Positions 17,977 to 25,822 of a stretch of DNA of 64,000 nt are shown here, in pieces. The stretch lies in assembly GCF_000526335.1 (NCBI RefSeq), contig NZ_JAFW01000001.1:1860001-1924000 (forward strand), read 5' to 3'. A model generated the notes under the pieces. The model ran no database searches, was not told the DNA's origin, and saw only the letters and a program-made list of their open reading frames with translations. The position numbers were made by a program, and so were the translations under genes. Numbering within the stretch: position 1 is the stretch's first letter; each line of letters opens with the position of its first letter. The stretch comes from Arthrobacter sp. 31Y. Lineage in GTDB: Bacteria; Actinomycetota; Actinomycetes; Actinomycetales; Micrococcaceae.

Positions 17977-19485
17977 ATGCGAGGGAAAAATCATTCGGGT
18001 TCTGTGAGGAACGCACGACGACGACTGGCAGCTTGCGCTGCGATCTTCAGTCTGGCGGTGGCTGTCGGCGTCATGGCCGGGACCCCTGCCACGGCAGCGC
18101 CGGTCCCTGGCACGGCGGCACAGGCCGCCGTCGTTCAAGCAGCGGTGCCAACCGCAGCGAATCCGCTGCCGAGCGTTGATCCTGTGGGCGCCCCCTCGAA
18201 TTACTCTGTTCTGGTCAATAAGTCCCGGCCCCTGAACCCGGTGAGCTACGCTCCCGGCGACCTGGTCAATGCCCGCGGCTCCGGGCAGTATCTGAGGGCC
18301 GAGGCTGCGGCTTGGCTCAATGGTTTGTTCCAAGGTGCGGCTGATGCCGGCACGGGCGGGCTCGCGGTGGTGAGCGGCTACCGTTCCTACGCGCAGCAAC
18401 AGCAGGTCTATTCCTATTACGTCAGCATCTACGGCCAGGCCCAGGCGGATCTCATATCTGCACGCCCGGGCCACAGCGAGCATCAGACCGGGTTGGCCGT
18501 GGATGTGGGTAACGCCAACGGTTCATGTGGGCTCAGCACCTGTTTTGGGGATACGGCTGCCGGCATCTGGGTGGCTGCGAATGCCCACAAATACGGGTTC
18601 ATTGTCCGCTACCCCAACGGCTACACGAACATCACGGGCTACAGCTACGAGCCGTGGCACCTGCGTTACGTCGGCGTGGATCTGGCCACCGACATGAAAC
18701 GCCGGGGCTTCCCCACCATGGAACAGTACTTTGCGGGCAACCCCACCGCGTATGCGAGCATCACCTCCGGCGCGGACTTGGTGGCCGCAGACTCTTCCGG
18801 CCGGCTCCTTCGCTACCCTGCACACGGTGGTGGTGGCTACGGCGTTCCCACGGTGATCGGCTCCAACTGGCATGGCTTGAAACAGGCCTTCGTAGTGGAC
18901 TGGGATTCTGATGGCGTCTACGACATTCTGGCTCAATGGGATAACGGTACTTTGGGCTTGTTTACGGGCTGGCCTGGCGGTGCTTTCTCCACTCAGATCG
19001 TGGTAGGTACGGGTGACTGGGACAAGATGACCATCACCGTGGGCAAATGGTCCGCTGCGGAGCGCTTCCCAGGGGTCGTTGGCTATTTCCCGGATGGCGG
19101 GCTGCGCTACTACCCCAATACTTTGGGCAGGGCGTTGATCTACCGCGTGGACATTGGAAGCGGCTGGGCGGGAATGGGCCTGACCATGGCCGACTGGAAT
19201 GCCGACGGCGCCAACGACATCCTGGCCACAACAACCTCCGGGCAGCTGCTCAGCTACCCCGGCAACGGCGGTGGCGGCTTCGCGGGCCTGCCCGCCACCG
19301 TTGGTTCCGGCTGGGGCACCATGAAGGCGCTGGTTCCGAGCTTCGGTTTGTCGGGTCCGGGAACGCGCAGCATCACTGCCCACACCGTGGACGGGCTGCT
19401 CGTCGATTACGCCTTGGGGGCCGGGGCTTGGGGCACGCAGCGCCAGGTGGGTAAGGGCTGGAATGGCATGAAGTTGTTCAAATAG
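17977..19485 (+). CDS. Secreted M15 D-Ala-D-Ala carboxypeptidase with FG-GAP-type repeats
   Basis: 502 residues. A long signal peptide (RRRLAACAAIFSLAVAVGVMAGTPATAA) precedes a VanY/M15B zinc peptidase domain at about residues 75-250. The zinc-site motifs are present: SGYRSYAQQQQVYSYY, SEHQTGLAVDVGN (H and D ligands) and YEPWHLRYVG (final His). The C-terminal half holds repeats with DWDSDGVYDIL and DWNADGANDIL, closely like those of the neighbouring CAP protein. It probably trims peptidoglycan stem peptides outside the cell. The start is the ATG after GGGGG; an upstream in-frame ATG at 17875 lies before the signal peptide and is unlikely. Confidence 0.9.
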   Translation: MRGKNHSGSVRNARRRLAACAAIFSLAVAVGVMAGTPATAAPVPGTAAQAAVVQAAVPTAANPLPSVDPVGAPSNYSVLVNKSRPLNPVSYAPGDLVNARGSGQYLRAEAAAWLNGLFQGAADAGTGGLAVVSGYRSYAQQQQVYSYYVSIYGQAQADLISARPGHSEHQTGLAVDVGNANGSCGLSTCFGDTAAGIWVAANAHKYGFIVRYPNGYTNITGYSYEPWHLRYVGVDLATDMKRRGFPTMEQYFAGNPTAYASITSGADLVAADSSGRLLRYPAHGGGGYGVPTVIGSNWHGLKQAFVVDWDSDGVYDILAQWDNGTLGLFTGWPGGAFSTQIVVGTGDWDKMTITVGKWSAAERFPGVVGYFPDGGLRYYPNTLGRALIYRVDIGSGWAGMGLTMADWNADGANDILATTTSGQLLSYPGNGGGGFAGLPATVGSGWGTMKALVPSFGLSGPGTRSITAHTVDGLLVDYALGAGAWGTQRQVGKGWNGMKLFK

Positions 19486-19491
19486 GAGAGG

Positions 19492-20157
19492 TCAGGAAAT
19501 CTGCCCATCTCCGAAGACGAGGTAGCCTTGCTCGGAGTATTCGCAGTCGCCTGCGCCTTTTGAAACAATGAAAGTCAGCGTTTGCCCCCCTGTCAGAACA
19601 ACTTGCAGGGGCGCACCGCCGTCGCTGTCGACTTGAAGGCGGGTAATGAGTGCGTCATCGACGTAGACATCAACAAGCGCTTTGATTCCGGCGGGGGTCC
19701 CGGTGCGCAGACCCACTTGGGCCTTAAAGAGGGTGAATGACCCATCCAGCTGGTAGCTTGTCCGGTCCGCAGTTCCCTCGCACCCCATGAACTGGGATGT
19801 TGATTTGGCGTAAACGGTGCCCGATGAATCACCTTCAAGCACTGCGCTGGTTTCGCCCACGGGCCTGGTGGATTCGTTTTTGATCGCGTACAGCCACTGG
19901 CCGCCAGCCGGCAGGGAACTCGGTTCAGTCTGCTTCCTGGGTGGCGTGGCGTCCGTCGCCGGTGCCGACGTGGATGTCCCGGCAGGGCTGGATTCCACAG
20001 AAGCTGCAGGCTCAGAAGCAGGTGCCAACGCCGTCGTCGAGCTGGAGGGACCGGTTTTTGGGCCCGCCGGACTGCCTCCCGCGCCACAGGCTGACAGCCC
20101 TATGGTCACGGACACTACTGCGAGGCCAATAATGGCGGGACCTTTGATCTTCTTCAA
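19492..20157 (-). CDS. Putative lipoprotein with NPCBM-like domain
   Basis: 221 residues from a TTG start with AAGGAG seven bases before it. The N-terminus KKIKGPAIIGLAVVSVTIGLSAC is a lipoprotein signal with lipobox LSAC. An Ala/Ser/Pro/Thr-rich linker runs to about residue 80. The C-terminal region (FMGCEGTADRTSYQLDG, AQVGLRTGTPAGIKALVDVYVDD, VVLTGGQTLTFIVSKG) resembles an NPCBM carbohydrate-binding module. It probably faces the cell wall. Its end meets the M15 peptidase end within seven bases. A 49-residue peptide gene lies upstream on the same strand and may be co-transcribed. Confidence 0.7.
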   Translation of the reverse strand: MKKIKGPAIIGLAVVSVTIGLSACGAGGSPAGPKTGPSSSTTALAPASEPAASVESSPAGTSTSAPATDATPPRKQTEPSSLPAGGQWLYAIKNESTRPVGETSAVLEGDSSGTVYAKSTSQFMGCEGTADRTSYQLDGSFTLFKAQVGLRTGTPAGIKALVDVYVDDALITRLQVDSDGGAPLQVVLTGGQTLTFIVSKGAGDCEYSEQGYLVFGDGQIS

Positions 20158-20168
20158 GGTTGTTCTCC

Positions 20169-20231
20169 TTCTTGTGGCTGCGGTTCTTGAAGCTGCGGGT
20201 TCTTGTAGCAGCGGGTTCTTGTGCCTGCGGG
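20169..20231. repeat. Four tandem copies of a 15-16 bp unit in a 5' leader
   Basis: TTCTTG recurs at 20169, 20184, 20200 and 20216, each followed by a (G/A)GC(T/A)GCGGG-like segment. On the minus strand the array lies directly upstream of the lipoprotein TTG start, and its last unit runs into the Shine-Dalgarno. No coding frame uses it convincingly. Confidence 0.7.
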
Positions 20232-20290
20232 AATTCAAAGATTGAGGTAGCGCCGGCGTTTTGTCGGCGGGCGGGCCAAGCGGGCGCCGG

Positions 20291-20440
20291 CTAACGGGGG
20301 CTGACGCTGTTCCCAACTCCGGTAACGGACGTGAGGGGGACGCCACCGGCGTAGCGTGCCGACAATGCAACGGCTGCTCCTGCGCTGGCCAGGAACAAGG
20401 GGAAAACCAGCAAGATTCTGCGGTGATCGAATCGCTCCAT
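20291..20440 (-). CDS. Small membrane or exported peptide, 49 residues
   Basis: Minus-strand ORF MERFDHRRILLVFPLFLASA... ending in GVGNSVSPR. A charged N-terminus (RFDHRR) is followed by a single hydrophobic helix of about 18 residues (ILLVFPLFLASAGAAVAL) and a short polar tail: the layout of a single-pass peptide or a cleavable signal (ASA at 18-20). AAGGAA lies about seven bases before the ATG. It is transcribed toward the lipoprotein gene and away from the histidine kinase. I do not recognise a family; coding is inferred from the Shine-Dalgarno, the helix and GC-rich third positions. Confidence 0.55.
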   Translation of the reverse strand: MERFDHRRILLVFPLFLASAGAAVALSARYAGGVPLTSVTGVGNSVSPR

Positions 20441-20534
20441 GATTGCTTGTTCCTTAATCTCCTGCGTTGGGTCGCGCTTTTAGTGCCGTGAGGTAACCAT
20501 CGCAGTTCCGGCCAGCACTGTCATGTCGGGAAAA

Positions 20535-20562
20535 ATGCTGTCAGCAGAACTGCCGACAGCAT
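20535..20562. promoter_or_regulatory. 28-bp near-perfect palindrome upstream of a two-component system
   Basis: ATGCTGTC-a-GCAG-aa-CTGC-c-GACAGCAT reads almost the same on both strands. It sits between the divergent 49-residue peptide and the histidine kinase gene, 36 bases before the kinase ATG at 20598. There is no T-run, so an operator is more likely than a terminator. Binding of the neighbouring response regulator is a guess. Confidence 0.55.
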
Positions 20563-20597
20563 GCCGGCTACTACTGCGATGGGTAGCATTGCGTTCC

Positions 20598-21794
20598 ATG
20601 GACAGAACCGGGGAAGAGATCCTTGCAGCGTCGAGGGACGCAACAATGCACAACCGGAAATTCCTGGTGCGGGGCATTGCATTTCTCCGGCTGGCACAGC
20701 TCTTGTTGTGGCCGGCAAGCATGATGTTCGGCATGACGGCCGGCATTGAGAACCCGGCGTTGGCAACCGTCACCATTGTGCTGCAAACCCTGTGGTCTTT
20801 GATCTGGGTGACTATCGTGCTCAGCCGCAATGACGTCCCGGGATGGTCGCTGTGGGCCGACGTTTCCATCAACGCCAGTGCTGCCGTCGCCGCAGGTCTG
20901 GCGTGTTATCCCTGGGATGCTTTGAGTTGGTCAAATTCCGCGGTTCCGTTGGCTTTGGGAAGCATGTTTTCCCTCGCGCTGTTGTTCCCGGCGCGGCAGG
21001 TTGTCCTGGCCTGGATCATACTGTCAGCCGGTATTGGAGCAGGCGCTTCCGTTGCCATGTTGCAACAGCCGGCGATGATCACTACCTATTTTTCCACCTT
21101 GGTCATGCTCCTCGTCGTGGCCACCTTGGGAGCTCTGGTGGGGCACCGGCTGCGCGCCCTTGCGGAGAATGCCGGCCGCACGGCGGAGGCATTGGAGGAA
21201 GCCTTACAGTGGCGCCGCGCCGCGGAAATTCAAGGCAGCGAACGGACCAGGCAATACCGCACACTGCATGACACGGTGCTCTCTACCCTCAGCGCGCTAG
21301 CCCGTGGCAGTCTGGACGCCTCGGACCCGCTCGTCCAACGCCGCTGCGCAGCTGATGCTGAGTACCTGCGCTCCATCATCTCCTCAGCGGACCGGTCAGC
21401 GGTGAACAGGCTCCAGGGTGAGCTTGCGGCTCTTGGCAGGGAACAGGCGGTGTTGGGCTTGAGGGTGCACCACCAGGTTGCCGACATGCCGGCAACCGTC
21501 CCCGATGAGGTTGTCACCACCATTCGGGATGCCAGCAGGGAGGCTTTGAACAACGTCCTGAAGCATTCCGGGCAGAGCCAGGCATGGGTCACTGGCCGCG
21601 GCGACCCTTCCGGAAACGGCGGCGTCACGGTAACCGTGACAGACAGAGGGCGGGGATTCAACCCGCATGCACACTCCCCTGGCCTTGGACTGAGCGGTTC
21701 GATCATTGCAAGAATGGCGGAGATTGGCGGTAGCGCAGTGGTTGAGAGCGAGGCTGGCCAAGGAACCAGCGTGGAATTGAGGTGGCCAGCATGA
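20598..21794 (+). CDS. Sensor histidine kinase (NarX/LiaS-like class)
   Basis: 398 residues from this start. Five to six membrane helices occupy about residues 20-175. A dimerisation/phosphoacceptor helix contains YRTLHDTVLSTLSALARG (His near residue 217). The HATPase domain shows DASREALNNVLKHSG (N box), VTDRGRGFNP (G1) and GLGLSGSIIARMAEIGG (G2). No recognisable extracytoplasmic sensor domain, so it may sense a membrane signal. Start: TAGCAT eight bases before ATG 20598 suits a leaderless mRNA; ATG 20646, preceded by GAGGGA, is the alternative. Its stop overlaps the response regulator start as ATGA. Confidence 0.85.
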   Translation: MDRTGEEILAASRDATMHNRKFLVRGIAFLRLAQLLLWPASMMFGMTAGIENPALATVTIVLQTLWSLIWVTIVLSRNDVPGWSLWADVSINASAAVAAGLACYPWDALSWSNSAVPLALGSMFSLALLFPARQVVLAWIILSAGIGAGASVAMLQQPAMITTYFSTLVMLLVVATLGALVGHRLRALAENAGRTAEALEEALQWRRAAEIQGSERTRQYRTLHDTVLSTLSALARGSLDASDPLVQRRCAADAEYLRSIISSADRSAVNRLQGELAALGREQAVLGLRVHHQVADMPATVPDEVVTTIRDASREALNNVLKHSGQSQAWVTGRGDPSGNGGVTVTVTDRGRGFNPHAHSPGLGLSGSIIARMAEIGGSAVVESEAGQGTSVELRWPA

Positions 21795-22417
21795 GTGGTG
21801 TTGTGCGGATCGGGGCCATTGACGATGACAGAATGCTCCTGCAGGGCCTCGCTTCGTGGTTGGAACCGTTGGAGGATGTGCTGCTGGTCAGGATGGCGTC
21901 CACGGTTCCCGAATACCTCCAGGATCCGGCGGAGGTTGAGGTCATATTGCTGGATCTGAACCTAAGAGATGGAAGCAATCCCGCCCGCAACGTCCACGAG
22001 TTGCTCCAAACGGGAGCGGCAATTTTGGTGGTTTCAACAATTCCCGATCAGGAACACGTCCTGGCAACCATTGAAGCGGGTGCTTCCGGGTACATCACCA
22101 AGGACAATGACCTGCCCAACCTGGTCGATTTCATCCGGGCGGCGGCTCAGGGCGAACTAGCGGTCAGTCCGGAGCTGGCTTTTTTGCTCAGCACCGACGC
22201 GCGGCCGCAGCGGCCCCAGCTTTCAGCCCAGGAATCCACGGTGCTTCGCATCTACGCCTCGGGCGCCACCCTGGCAGCGACGGCCCGCAAAGCGGGCGTC
22301 GCCTATGGAACGGCCAGGGAGTACTTGGAACGCGTCAAACGCAAGTACACCGACGCCGGATGGCCGACGCGGACCAAACTTGAACTTCGCGAACGGCTCC
22401 GGGAAGAAGAGCTTTGA
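21791..22417 (+). CDS. Response regulator, NarL/FixJ-like
   Basis: 208 residues. The receiver domain has acidic residues IGAIDDDRMLLQGL, the phosphorylation Asp in VEVILLDLNLRDGS (near residue 56) and the Lys in ASGYITKDND. The output domain (about 140-200) contains LSAQESTVLRIYASGATLAATARKAGVAYGTAREYLERVKRKY, a LuxR-type HTH, though less canonical than usual. ATGA overlap with the kinase ensures paired synthesis. Its target is unknown; the divergent peptide and lipoprotein genes are the nearest candidates. Confidence 0.86.
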   Translation: MSGVVRIGAIDDDRMLLQGLASWLEPLEDVLLVRMASTVPEYLQDPAEVEVILLDLNLRDGSNPARNVHELLQTGAAILVVSTIPDQEHVLATIEAGASGYITKDNDLPNLVDFIRAAAQGELAVSPELAFLLSTDARPQRPQLSAQESTVLRIYASGATLAATARKAGVAYGTAREYLERVKRKYTDAGWPTRTKLELRERLREEEL

Positions 22418-22443
22418 CATTTCCTTCCCGCGTGCGGCCGAGC

Positions 22444-22485
22444 GCGACTCGGCCCCCGCGATTCGGCCCCTGCGATTCGGACCGG
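22444..22485. repeat. Three direct 14-bp repeats
   Basis: Units GCGACTCGGCCCCC, GCGATTCGGCCCCT and GCGATTCGGACCGG lie head to tail just after the response regulator gene. The first unit also closes a hairpin GGCCGAG/CTCGGCC (about 22436-22454) that could terminate the two-component operon. Confidence 0.6.
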
Positions 22486-22641
22486 GCTGGGATCCTGGTG
22501 CGGGCGTGGCTAAGTAACGTCCTTTTGAACTGGGCGTAGCCATCGGCATTGCAGTTCTTGGAAGGCCTCAGACTGAGGTAATGTAAACCTCGTTGTTTCA
22601 TCAGGGATTATTGACCAATTTTTTGGCTGATGCCCTGCAAT

Positions 22642-22715
22642 GCGGGCGTAGCTCAATGGTAGAGCGCTAGCTTCCCAAGCTCGATACGCGGGTTCGATTC
22701 CCGTCGCCCGCTCCA
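22642..22715 (+). tRNA. tRNA-Gly (anticodon CCC)
   Basis: 74 bases including an encoded CCA. Acceptor stem GCGGGCG pairs with CGCCCGC; D arm GCTC/GAGC; anticodon loop TTCCCAA gives CCC; variable loop ATAC; T arm GCGGG-TTCGATT-CCCGT. The anticodon stem CTAGC/GCTCG has one T-C mismatch at positions 28-42. It reads GGG glycine codons. A strong hairpin terminator follows four bases later. Confidence 0.95.
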
Positions 22716-22718
22716 AGA

Positions 22719-22746
22719 AAACCCCGGATCCAGTGATCCGGGGTTT
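22719..22746 (+). terminator. Terminator of the tRNA-Gly gene
   Basis: Perfect 12-base arms AAACCCCGGATC and GATCCGGGGTTT with a CAGT loop, followed by CTTCG. It lies immediately after the tRNA CCA end. Confidence 0.88.
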
Positions 22747-22763
22747 CTTCGTCTCAGAACAGA

Positions 22764-22807
22764 ACGCTCGACGCCGGCACTCACCCTAGGGACCACCGGC
22801 GCCGTCG
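22764..22807. repeat. Possible degenerate copy of intergenic palindrome family 2
   Basis: AACGCTCGACGCCGGCACTC here resembles the left arm of the repeat at 53647-53694, but the right arm is only partly complementary. Treated as a decayed family member; the call is weak. Confidence 0.35.
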
Positions 22808-22907
22808 TTAAACGGCCCAGCCCGGGTGACTCCGGCCACAACGCCTTCCGGGGAGGTGTATCGTCAGGAGTCAGGAGCCATCGCGGCTCCGCTCTAAGGG
22901 AGCCATC

Positions 22908-23042
22908 ATGGGCGACAAATCACCGCGCCAAACTGCATCTAAGAAATCCAGCAAATCCATCAAGGAAAAACGCGCGGATAAGCGGGCTTCCGAGTCTTCC
23001 GCCACCGAGGCCGCAAAGCCTTCCACCGGAAATAAGAAGTGA
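22908..23042 (+). CDS. Small basic protein, 44 residues
   Basis: ORF MGDKSPRQTASKKSSKSIKEKRADKRASESSATEA... ending TGNKK. It is rich in Lys, Arg and Ser, with no hydrophobic segment, and is probably disordered. AAGGGAG lies five bases before the ATG. Its TGA overlaps the GTG of the next gene (GTGA), so the two are translationally coupled. I recall short proteins with this MGDKSPRQ...SKKS.KSIKEKR pattern in other actinobacteria, but their function is not known to me. Confidence 0.75.
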   Translation: MGDKSPRQTASKKSSKSIKEKRADKRASESSATEAAKPSTGNKK

Positions 23043-24196
23043 CCGCACCAAACGGCCAGCTGAGCGTTGGCGTCCTCGCTTCCTCGCTGAAGCCCAATGA
23101 GCGCCGCTTGCCCATCCACCCGCAGCATTTGGAACGCATCGCTCCTGAAGTTCGCCGGCAGCTTCGTTTTGAGCACGGCTATGGCGAGCGGTTCGGTGTC
23201 CCGGACAGCAAACTTGAGTCGCTGGTGGGCGGGCTCGGGACGCGGGAGGAGTTGATCGCCAACAGCGACGTCATCCTCCTGCCCAAGCCGCAGGCCCAGG
23301 ATTTGGCCGAACTCCGTGACGGTCAAACGTTGTGGGGATGGCCGCACTGCGTGCAGGACCGGGCCATCACTCAGTTGGCGATTGACAAGAAGCTCACGCT
23401 CATCGCTTTTGAGGCAATGAATCACTGGGCGGGCGACGGCGGCTTCGGCCTGCATGTCTTCCACAAGAACAACGAGCTCGCCGGATACTGCTCCGTGCTG
23501 CATGCTTTGGCCCTCACGGGTTCCACGGGCGATTACGGACGCCGGCTGAGCGCCGTCGTGATTGGTTTCGGTGCCACGGCCCGCGGCGCCGTCACGGCTC
23601 TTAATGCCCATGGCATTCACGACGTCCAGGTCCTGACCAACCGGGGCGTCGCCGCCGTCGGGTCTCCGATCCATTCAGTACGGATCGTGCAATTCGACCA
23701 TGACAGCAAGGCGCCATTCCTCAGCGAGGTCATTACGGACAAGGGTCGCAAGCCCTTGGCGCCGTTCCTGGCCGCGGCGGACATCGTAGTGAACTGCACC
23801 CTGCAGGACCCGAACGCCCCGCTGACATACCTTCGTACTGAAGACCTGACGGAATTCCAACCGGACAGCCTGATTGTGGATGTGTCCTGCGACGAAGGCA
23901 TGGGCTTCAGCTGGGCGCGGACCACCACGTTCGATGAGCCCATGTTCCGCGTGGGCGGGCACGTCAATTACTACGCCGTGGACCACAGTCCGTCCTACCT
24001 GTGGAACTCGGCCAGCTGGGAAATCAGTGAGGCCCTGCTTCCGTTCCTGGACACCGTGGTGGCGGGACCGGACGGATGGGATGCCAACGAGACCGTCTCC
24101 CGCGCCATCGAAATACGCGACGGCGTGATTCGCAATCCGGACGTCCTGGAGTTCCAGGGACGCTCAGCTGATTACCCGCACCTGCCGGCGGCCTAG
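23039..24196 (+). CDS. N5-(carboxyethyl)ornithine synthase-like dehydrogenase
   Basis: 385 residues in the alanine dehydrogenase/transhydrogenase fold. The N-terminal domain has SLKPNERRLPIHPQHLERI and the conserved VILLPKPQAQDLAELRDGQTLWGWPHCVQ. An NAD(P)-binding Rossmann segment is visible as AVVIGFGATARGAVTAL near residue 180. The characterised relative, lactococcal CEO synthase, reductively condenses pyruvate with the ornithine side chain. Whether this enzyme uses ornithine, lysine or another amine is unknown. It starts at a GTG inside the stop of the 44-residue basic protein gene, and a terminator follows. Confidence 0.8.
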   Translation: MTAPNGQLSVGVLASSLKPNERRLPIHPQHLERIAPEVRRQLRFEHGYGERFGVPDSKLESLVGGLGTREELIANSDVILLPKPQAQDLAELRDGQTLWGWPHCVQDRAITQLAIDKKLTLIAFEAMNHWAGDGGFGLHVFHKNNELAGYCSVLHALALTGSTGDYGRRLSAVVIGFGATARGAVTALNAHGIHDVQVLTNRGVAAVGSPIHSVRIVQFDHDSKAPFLSEVITDKGRKPLAPFLAAADIVVNCTLQDPNAPLTYLRTEDLTEFQPDSLIVDVSCDEGMGFSWARTTTFDEPMFRVGGHVNYYAVDHSPSYLWNSASWEISEALLPFLDTVVAGPDGWDANETVSRAIEIRDGVIRNPDVLEFQGRSADYPHLPAA

Positions 24197-24219
24197 CCCT
24201 GGCAAATAGCTCCACGCAC

Positions 24220-24256
24220 AGTGAAGCGCCCCCGGTTCGCCAAGGGGCGCTTCACT
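24220..24256. terminator. Bidirectional terminator
   Basis: AGTGAAGCGCCCC pairs with GGGGCGCTTCACT, followed by CTTT on the plus strand. It separates the converging dehydrogenase and MFS genes. Confidence 0.88.
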
Positions 24257-24258
24257 CT

Positions 24259-25644
24259 TTAAGCCGTTTGCGGCTCCCGCACGATCCGCAGCACCCGCCG
24301 CCGATCCCGCAGGTCCACTTTGATATGCAGCGATGACTTCCGGGCCAGGACGACGGCGACTACCACCGCCGCGATGGCAGGCACACCGCCGGAGATCAGA
24401 ATGGCCAGGTGGGGGCCGAGGTGCTCGGCAAGCCAACCCATCATGGGTCCGCCGATTGCCTGTCCACCGATCAGCACCACCAGGTACAGGCTCATGACGC
24501 GTCCGCGGATGCTCATGTTGGAGCTGGTCTGCACCATTTGGTTGGCCGCGGTGAGGAACATGAGGCACCAGAATCCGGCCAGGACCATAGTGACGCTGAA
24601 CCACATCATGGTTGGCATGAGCGAGGAGGCACAGAGCATCAGGCCGTACAGCCCGGCAGAGGTCACTACCGACCGTAACCGCAGCTGACGACGGCGGGTG
24701 GAGGCCACCGCGCCGGTCAACGCACCGAGCGCAACCATCGCGTTCAGCAGGCCGTAGCCTCCGGCACCGGCGTCGTACACGTGGTCCGCAAAGGCGGCCA
24801 GCAGCACGGGCAAGCTCATGGCGAAAACTGCCACGAAGCCGGCCATCAACCATGGCCAGTAGATGGTGGGCTTGCTGAGCGCATAATTGAGACCTTCGCG
24901 CAGCATTCCCTTCTTGCGGGGAGTTGGCTGGCTCAAGTGCAACTGGTCCTTGCGGAGGATCAGCAGCATGGCCACCGTGGAGCAGCATGCCACTGCGTTC
25001 GCAGCGAAGGCCCAGCCGGCACCCACTGCGGTGAGCAGCACACCGGCCAGGGCGGGACCGATCAGGCCGCCGAGCTGGAAGGTGGTGGAGTTCACGCTAA
25101 TGGCGTTCCGCAGGTACTTGGGGCCCACCAGCTCGTTGACGAACACTTGCCGGGCCGGCTGGTCCAGGACCGTCACGAAGCCCAGCACCAAGGCAATGAC
25201 ATACACGTGCCACACTTCAACGCGGCCACTCAGCGAGAGCACTGCCAACACTGCGGCAAGCACGGCCGCCGCAGACTGGCAGATGATGAGGATTTTTCGC
25301 TTGGCGAAGCGGTCGGCAATCATGCCGCCCCATGGGCCCAGGAAAAGTGACGGCATGAACTGCAGCGCCACCGTAATTCCGACGGCGGTGACGGAACCGG
25401 AAAGCTGGAGCACCATCCAGTCTTGGGCAATGCGCTGCATCCAGATGGCGATCACGGCAATGAAGTGGCCGATCGCGAAGATCCGGAAGTTGGGGACCTT
25501 CAGGGAGATGAAGGTGTGCCGCCAGGGCAGCTTTTCACTCACGACGGCGAGTGGCTGGGTGACGGTGTCCGCGGGCGGAGGTGCGGACAGGGAATCGATG
25601 ACGGGCTGGCTGACGTTTGCCGCTGCAGGCGGTGGGGGTGCCAA
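24259..25644 (-). CDS. MFS transporter, DHA3 type (EntS-like exporter)
   Basis: 461 residues with about 12 membrane helices after a roughly 50-residue polar, Ala/Pro-rich N-terminus. The TM2-3 loop motif GPWGGMIADRFAKRKILIICQ and VTVLDQPARQVFVNELVGPKYLRNAISVNS, typical of DHA3/EntS-like exporters, are present. It likely exports a drug-like or siderophore-like compound. It is transcribed away from a LysR gene across a 178-base region with a LysR-type box, so that regulator probably controls it. Confidence 0.88.
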   Translation of the reverse strand: MAPPPPAAANVSQPVIDSLSAPPPADTVTQPLAVVSEKLPWRHTFISLKVPNFRIFAIGHFIAVIAIWMQRIAQDWMVLQLSGSVTAVGITVALQFMPSLFLGPWGGMIADRFAKRKILIICQSAAAVLAAVLAVLSLSGRVEVWHVYVIALVLGFVTVLDQPARQVFVNELVGPKYLRNAISVNSTTFQLGGLIGPALAGVLLTAVGAGWAFAANAVACCSTVAMLLILRKDQLHLSQPTPRKKGMLREGLNYALSKPTIYWPWLMAGFVAVFAMSLPVLLAAFADHVYDAGAGGYGLLNAMVALGALTGAVASTRRRQLRLRSVVTSAGLYGLMLCASSLMPTMMWFSVTMVLAGFWCLMFLTAANQMVQTSSNMSIRGRVMSLYLVVLIGGQAIGGPMMGWLAEHLGPHLAILISGGVPAIAAVVVAVVLARKSSLHIKVDLRDRRRVLRIVREPQTA

Positions 25645-25735
25645 AAGTAGTCCTCGGATCGAGAGTTTCGGTGGGATGCGTTTAACGCTATGGTTGCCAG
25701 CAGCAATTATGGAAGCGTATTGCGCCTATAACTAG

Positions 25736-25752
25736 CATTGCGAAATGCAATG
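25736..25752. promoter_or_regulatory. LysR-type box (T-N11-A) between MFS and LysR genes
   Basis: CATTGC-gaaat-GCAATG is an inverted repeat that contains the T-N11-A core used by LysR regulators. It lies between the divergent MFS exporter and LysR genes. Assignment to this LysR protein follows from position. Confidence 0.55.
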
Positions 25753-25822
25753 AGCTGCTTGCAGCACCACGGGAAGCGGCGCAGTACTCCGGCCCGGCGC
25801 TGACCTGCGCTTTAGGAGTTTC

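Noticed and set aside
20261..20491. 76-codon plus-strand ORF
   Set aside because: Cys/Gln-rich low-quality frame with no SD; the minus-strand 49-codon ORF in the same place has an SD and a sensible hydrophobic helix.
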